Part shown: piece after piece, positions 58,408 through 64,000 of the stretch
Numbering within the stretch: the stretch's first letter is position 1
Layout of the letters: each line of letters opens with the position of its first letter
Assembly: GCA_951812925.1 (NCBI GenBank)
Contig: OX638370.1
Location: 29,255,964 to 29,319,963, forward strand
DNA length: 64,000 nt
Reading direction: 5' to 3'
From: Calliopum simillimum
Lineage: Eukaryota > Arthropoda > Insecta > Diptera > Lauxaniidae
The notes under the pieces: generated by a model
What the model saw: the letters and a program-made list of their open reading frames with translations, nothing else
Told to the model about the DNA's origin: nothing
The model's database searches: none
Position numbers and translations under genes: made by a program

Positions 58408-59862
58408 CTATTTTTATCATTCAATATGAAATTTAATTTAATATCAAAAATTGTAATATTGTTATTTTATTATGTATATATATATTAGAGCGCCCACAAG
58501 ATATATGAAATGTGCAAAGTTGTGAATTTGTTTGCTCCCCGTCCATTTCCTGAAATTAGAGGTCAAAAAAATAAGATCTCAAAAAAAAATTTGGAATCGG
58601 TAGTGGAAAAAACCCAGCCGGTTTTCGATTAAAGGTCGAAAAATTGACTAAAAACACGGAAGTCGCTTTGGCTCGTTACTTCAAAACTGTTATTTTTTTC
58701 ATAATATTTTCAAGTCAACTTTTGTAGAGCATGACTAGGTCAACATTATCTTCCTAAAAAATTTTGGTCCAAAAATTAAATTTGATGTTGTTTCGGTACA
58801 GAAACTTCAATTTATTAAGAAAATTTTCATGACTTTTTTTCTATAAATTGTTTTTTTGTAATTTTTAAAGGGCGGAATATTTGTTCTGGAATTCTTATAT
58901 TGCATTGGATTAAATGTTGATTAATTCAACAAAAAAAAATAATTAAAAATATTAAGTTTTAAGGTATGGAGCCGGTCTCAATGTTGGAAAAAAATTAGTA
59001 TTCTAATGTTTTTTCTTTTAATCGCTACTTTCTTGGATGCAACAAAATGCATTTTTAGTTGGTACTAAATGCTTTTTGCCTTCAAAATGAGTTATGAAAT
59101 GGGTTTGTGCGACTTTTTTTCAAAAAGTTATGATCATTTTAAAATGACACTATGAAAGTTAAAAATAATGTATGGATTTTCTATAGTAATTGCCATATCA
59201 CTATATCTTTTATAATGTTATTTTAAAATGGTCATAACTTTTTAAAGAAAATTCATACAAGACCATTCTGTAACTCATTTTAAAGAAAAAAAAAAAACAG
59301 TACTTAGTGACGTATTTAATAAAACAGACCAAAACGATTTTGTGCGTGTTCTACACAACCTCAAAAATCGTGTTTTTTGAACATAAGGGGTGAGATATCT
59401 CACAAACTATAAGTGAAACAGCCATTTTGCGTCCAATTTCGAATTCAGCATTAATAACTACACTGAGAAAACAGTATGATTATATACATCAAAATTTGGT
59501 AATAATTAACAAATAATATATTTGATATAGGCGAATCGAATATTTGATATCATTTAATAAGTGGCATATTTGAGCAATTTTATTGGTTCAATCGTATATT
59601 TGTTAATAATTACCAAATATATGTTTGCATATAAAGACATATATTGTTTTGAATTTAGACCTTTATTATTATTAATCTTTTTATTAATTAGAAACTAATA
59701 TGACAATATTTGCTAGGATCACGGCGACATCATAAAATGTAATATTTGTTATAAATTAAAAATAAAACTCCTCTCTGAAATTTGAATGCACTCGCCAAGT
59801 TGCAAAAAAAAAAAAAACAAAAAAATAAAAACAACAAAAAAAAAACACAAAAAAAAATCATA

Positions 59863-59925
59863 TCTGGGTGGGGATTATACTCATACCCCCGGGGCATTTT
59901 TTGTTCTTTGTTAGATGCTACCATA
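59863..59925 (-). other. tRNA-like module, equivalent of 31924-31985
   Basis: The B-box position reads GAGTATAATCCCC here instead of GAGTTCAATCCCC, so this copy has lost key B-box bases. Confidence 0.45.
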
Positions 59926-60204
59926 TATTTACCAGCTACATTTGTAACCTTAGTTCATTGCAATCGTAAGAGGGAATCCATGTATAGCGAATTGGAACTA
60001 TGCCGCGCGTATTGAATTCTTTAAACCTCAGGACGCAATGACCGAATGTAAATTACTGAATCTTACAGCTTAACAATCAGAACTATATTAAAACTATAGA
60101 TGTTCTACATATACAAATTGAAATACGAAAAAGTTATATCAAATCAAAAAGTCAATCAAAGTGAAGTAAAAAAATAAAATAATTAATTTAAAAAAAAAAA
60201 TTTT

Positions 60205-60277
60205 CTTGTCTGGGATTCGAACATAGACCCACAGGATATGAGTCAAACGTCTTATACATTGAGCTAACTCTATCTAC
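60205..60277 (-). other. tRNA-like module, equivalent of 32267-32337
   Basis: The minus strand has AGAGTTAGCTCAATGTATAA and TATGTTCGAATCCCAGACAA. Both boxes are intact, as in copy 1. Confidence 0.58.
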
Positions 60278-60456
60278 GTTTGTAGTGATTGTTATTTTGA
60301 ATTTATTTTAAACAAAAAGTCAAACACAAAATTTAACAAGTATTGATTGTTTTTTGTAACTTTTGAAAATAATGTTTTGAAAATAATGTCAGTATGTTTT
60401 TGAAATTTTTCAATACTTGTTGAATTTTTTGTTTGACTTTTTGTTTAGAATTAAAG

Positions 60457-60530
60457 TAGATAGAATTAGCTCAATGTATAAGATGTTTGAGTTATAACCT
60501 GGGGGCGTAGGTTCAAATCCCAGACAAGAA
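60457..60530 (+). other. tRNA-like module, equivalent of 32501-32573
   Basis: GAATTAGCTCAATGTATAAG and GGGGGCGTAGGTTCAAATCC, then CAGACAAG. It is nearly the exact inverse of 60205-60277 apart from the anticodon-arm region. Confidence 0.6.
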
Positions 60531-61703
60531 AGAATTTTTTTTAATTATTTTTTTTTTTTAGAGTGCGTTCGAATCCCAGACAAGGTTTTTTTTTAAGTTA
60601 AAGCAAATATTTGACATTCCATCAAACAGATATCAGTTTTGGCCCAATCGACAATATTTCAAGGTCCAATTAAAGGCATATTAATATTTACCGAAATTTG
60701 TTAATTATTAACAAATATTTTCTAAAATGTTCAATCAAATATAATTCTTTGATCGAAACATATTCTTTTCTCAGTGTACATCTTAAATGACTATTTTGGT
60801 TTTGGTTTGTAGTCGTTTTTTTTTAAATACCTTTTTCGACCTCATTTTAAAAACCATGCCATGAACCGATTTTGAAAACTTTTTTTTCTTATTCAGTAAA
60901 TACTCAGGTGCAATTTCACATCTTTGCGCAGTTTTTGACAACTTGATTGAAATTTTTTCCTGAGCTGCGTGCAGGAAATTCGAAATTTTCGATTATCTCT
61001 GCTGGAACAGCCCAAAACCGCACTAAAACGAAAACAAATGCTATTTTCGTGTTCAGCAATCCCAAATTAGTTTAGGAAATATGACAACTAAAATGGTTTC
61101 TTACCAAATTTAAAATTAAGAAGAACAAATAAAAAAATAAATTTTTTTTCTTAACTTTGAAACGGGCTCCATTTCTTAAAATCTATTATTTTTTAGTAAT
61201 TGTTTCTTTTAAATTAATCAACATTTAATTCCCTACAATATGAGGATTCCAAAATAAATATTCCACTCTTTGAAAGTTACAAAAAACCAATTTATAGAAA
61301 AAAAGTCATGTAAATTTTCTTAAAAATTGGAAGTTTTTGTACCGAAACAACAACAAATTTAATTTTTGCTCTAAAACTTTTTAAGAAGATAATGTTGACC
61401 TAGTCATGCTCTACAAGAGTTGTCTTGAAAATATTATGAAAAAATGAACAGTTGTGAAGAAACGGGCAATCAAAGCGACTTCCCTTTTTTTAGTCAATTT
61501 TTCGACCTTTGATCGAAAACCGGCAGGGTTTTTTCCACTACCGATTCCAAATTTTTTTTTTGAGATCTTATTTTTTTGACCTCTAATTTCAGGAAATGGA
61601 CGGGGAGCAAGCAAAATCAGAATTTTGCACATATGGGCGCTCTAATATATATATTTATATATATATGTTATGTTGCCTCAAAAAAAATATTTTACATACA
61701 TAT

Positions 61704-61758
61704 TAGGGTGGCACAAAAAAATTTGTATATACATGAAAAATTTTTCGTTGCACCCTAT
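61704..61758. repeat. Miniature hairpin, about 55 bp
   Basis: TTAGGGTGGCACAAAAAAATT and, inverted, TAGGGTGCAACGAAAAATTT form short TIRs around ATACATG in an AT dinucleotide context. It is either a very small MITE remnant or a collapsed element. Confidence 0.5.
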
Positions 61759-61777
61759 TATATATATATATATATAT

Positions 61778-62033
61778 CGTCGGGTTAAAACTACAACTAG
61801 ACATCTACATGTACTGACATTTTGAGTTAAGTATACAAAAACATGAAGAAAAAACGGATCTTTGCCCCAATCTAGTCGGTTTTTTGATATGTAGTCCTCA
61901 TCCAATTTTACATAAAGAATAAAAAGTAGAAAACTGCAAAATCCCATACAAAAAACGAAATTTAAAAAACTTAAAACGCTTTTTTCTCAAAACATGAAAA
62001 ATGTTGATGTCTAGTTGTAGTTTTAACCCGACG
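61778..62033. mobile_element. 256-bp MITE with CGTCGGGTTAAAACTACAAC ends
   Basis: TIRs of 28 bases ending in TAGACATC are perfect inverted copies, inserted in a (TA)n run, so the target duplication is TA or longer but cannot be delimited. Non-coding. Confidence 0.88.
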
Positions 62034-62851
62034 ATATATATACATAAAGGATATTAATAAATAAAAACGCGAGTCTTACAATTAAAAAAAAAATACTCAA
62101 TTTCAGTTTACCAAGGGTACGAAACGTGTCCGACTGAAAAATCGGAAAACGATTTTTGTCCGTCAATTCTAAAATTGTATACTACGATTTTTAATAAAAC
62201 AACTTAGAAAAAATCAGCTTGTTATTTATAAATAGGACGTCTACAACTTTAATGCTCATGCATTCTATAAAAAAGTAATATCGACTGCACTTTTTTGTAA
62301 TTTTTGCATAAAAGGCCCCATTTTTTTGTCGGACAACTCATTCATTAAGTTGTACTCTTCATTTAAAAACTAAAAATCATAAAAAAACATTGTTATTAAT
62401 AAATTTCCACTAACTCGTGGAAAAGCCGATTTTCACTGTCGGACGAAAAATCGGCAAGTATATTTTGTCGGTCAATGTAAAAATATTATTTTGCACGTTA
62501 TTTTTAAACAATATTGAAAAAATCAACTTGTTATTACTAAATTTTTTTAAGTCATTTTTTTGGCATGTTTTGTTTGGCAGACACCCTTATGGAACCAACA
62601 TTTTTGTCGGACAAGTTTTTTTTCGGATATTTCACAAAGTCGACTTTTGAATTCACTAAACAGCAATATGTTATTAATAAATTTGGTACACCACTTCAAA
62701 TTGACCACTTTTGGAAAAGCTGGAGAGGAAAAGCACCCGATTCAGAAAGTTTCCCAAGAGATATTTGGGGGTCTAGGTATAATTAAGCTATCCTAAAAGT
62801 TATAAGCTGTTATGTATGAGTAGTACAATGTGTCGCCTGGCACCTAGACTA

Positions 62852-64000
62852 TTTATCAGAGTTTTTAAATTTCTATTAATTCCTAGCCAATTTCGACTTT
62901 AATTTATCAAAAATGATGATTATCTATAGCAATTTCAAGTTTAGTGTTTTGCTTTTCTTCAATATTTTTAAGCGGTTCGTGCTTTGAATCTAATAGTCAG
63001 AACTATTCCATTTTCAAACGTATGAGTTCGTCTGAAACTATATGAAATATCGATGTTGAATCACTTACATTAGTATATTGGATTATTTTTAACATTAAAT
63101 ACATTATTATACGTACATGTGTATGTAAATAGATAGGTACTTAGTAATTCAAAAAGACATATTATCACGAATATAAAAAAAGCTTTCACATTATTTTTTC
63201 CAATGTGTGGTTTTCATTTTCATAAGCATATTCTTAGTCAAAACATAAAATTCTTCGATTTAATGAAACTTATAGAAATTGCGGTAATTCCCATACTCTA
63301 AATATTTATTCAAAAGGTACACTTTTTATCATTCATGCAAAATTTAAAACATTAAAAATAATATAATTTTACACATCATAACACATAATTAAAAATCTGG
63401 CTGCCTGAAAAAACCACAAAAAAAAAATCCCTTAAAAAAGCATTTTTTAAAAATCTGCATAAAAAAACCGCGTTAACCAGAAAAGCAGCGAAAAAAACAC
63501 GCGTTTACTGACGTTTAAAATTAACACTTCAGCACACATAATTTATGCCAAAAATCATCATCATACACGCGCATTTTTCTTCCTTTTTTTTTCATATTCT
63601 TGAGCGTGTGTTTTTAATGAGGTACCCTCGGAAACCCCAAAAAATTATGCATGAAAAAACAAAAGCCGCGCGGCGACTGCCATTGCATTGTGGCGGAACA
63701 TGTGTGTTTATTAAAGTGTTGCCTCTTTTTTTTGGAATTTTTTTTAAAAGTGCATGATTTACTCATAGCATACGTATACAATTATATGTTAATGCAGAAA
63801 AAAATAACCTGATACCTATAAAAACACTTTTTTTTTGGCATACATTAATGGATGCGTCGCGTGGCTACTTATTTTTGTGCTTTTTCTTTGCGCTACTTTT
63901 TTCACAATTTTTATTTTGCCTTCTTTTTTACGCCACTTCTGTCATTAATATGCTTGATTGTGATGCAATAATTCATGTGGTAATTACTATTTTTATTGTA
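62852..64000. other. No supported gene
   Basis: AT-rich to the window end. 63390-63510 and 63640-63720 are richer in A runs and GC patches (GCCGCGCGGCGACTGCC), but frames such as 63545-63757 have no domain. It may be unique flanking sequence. Confidence 0.35.

Larger units (their letters stand above)
59461..60776. mobile_element. TIR element with three tRNA-like modules, copy 2
   Basis: It has the same ends (CACTGAGAAAACAGTATG) and the same order of contents as 31547-32816, with TA at 59459-60 and 60777-78. Differences include a short extra stretch with TTTGATATCATTTAATAAGT near 59541 and a small duplication of TTTTGAAAATAATG near 60363. The copies are about 90 percent alike by eye. Confidence 0.92.
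58485..61645. mobile_element. Inverted-repeat element split by the tRNA-like TIR element
   Basis: Ends TTAGAGCGCCCA are inverted, with TA outside each, and arms of about 500 bases are shared (TTTGCTCCCCGTCCATTTCC, GAAATTAGAGGTCAAAAAAA, ATTCCAAATT). It is about 1.84 kb without the insertion at 59461-60776. A secondary hairpin lies at 59075-59290. No coding sequence. Confidence 0.85.
56957..62849. mobile_element. Outer element of a nested set, long TIRs with GTCCGACA motifs
   Basis: Arms of about 470 bases (56957-57430 and 62395-62849) are inverted copies, with ends GTCTAGGTGCCAGGCGACAC flanked by TA on both sides. Each subterminal region (57170-57660 and 62120-62640) has about six to eight GTCCGACA/TGTCGGACA motifs at irregular spacing, probably transposase-binding sites. 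No transposase remains. Four or more other elements are inserted between the arms. Frames such as 57020-57241 (-) and 62565-62786 (+) are the same arm read from each side. Confidence 0.82.

Noticed and set aside
57020..62786. Frames MFCLADTLMEPxFLSDKFFFG at both ends of the 57-62.8 kb element
   Set aside because: They lie in the mirrored TIR arms; there is no homologous longer protein and the sequence is a TIR.

Overview
The window looks like a repeat-dominated stretch of a dipteran (probably higher fly) nuclear genome. It is AT-rich, has no bacterial-style gene packing, and carries mariner, Tc1, DD37E, Bel/Pao, LINE and many terminal-inverted-repeat (TIR) elements that are typical of insects. 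A recurrent dispersed repeat with a CCAGC microsatellite core also points to a fly. No complete host gene is visible. The only host-gene candidate is a minus-strand signal-peptide exon at 3199-3295 with a phase-1 splice donor. If it is real, 1-3198 is intron and most of the window is upstream or intergenic sequence.

Layout, left half. 1-3.3 kb: dispersed repeat, a small TIR element and the putative first exon. 4-9.4 kb: degraded transposases, namely a Tc1-like fragment fused head-on to a DD37E fragment, an internally deleted mariner with intact ends, and an RTE-like LINE remnant. 10.9-11.8 kb: a long inverted repeat. 12.0-20.4 kb: a TA-flanked TIR element, itself sitting in a GGTC/TATG-type satellite, interrupted by a full-length Bel/Pao retrotransposon (12098-18604) with two LTRs that read as identical, a 5-bp target duplication and one intact 1749-residue gag-pol frame. 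This is the only convincing complete protein gene. 20.4-31.4 kb: satellites, and foldback elements at 21741-23458, 24811-25458 and 29649-30608.

Right half. 31.5-32.8 kb and 59.5-60.8 kb are two copies of one TIR element that carries three tRNA-like modules each. 35.6-36.4 kb holds a LINE RT fragment beside a piggyBac-like MITE. About 38.6-40.4 kb and 44.7-48.2 kb are related copies of one segment. The second copy has been interrupted by a degenerate Tc1 element and another TIR element, and the first copy supplies the empty sites. 41.56-43.04 kb is a 48-bp satellite. 51.8-53.3 kb is a TIR element with another tRNA-like module. 53.8-56.7 kb is a G-rich-ended element with a degraded transposase tail and a nested 1.6-kb palindrome. 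57.0-62.8 kb is a nested set of at least five elements whose outer ends carry arrays of GTCCGACA motifs.

Biologically the window is a transposon graveyard with one recent arrival (Bel/Pao). The least expected pattern is that at least three unrelated-looking TIR families here carry Pol III type A-box/B-box tRNA-like modules, in one family inside an internal inverted repeat. All boundaries and family names come from reading the sequence by eye; no database or folding program was used.
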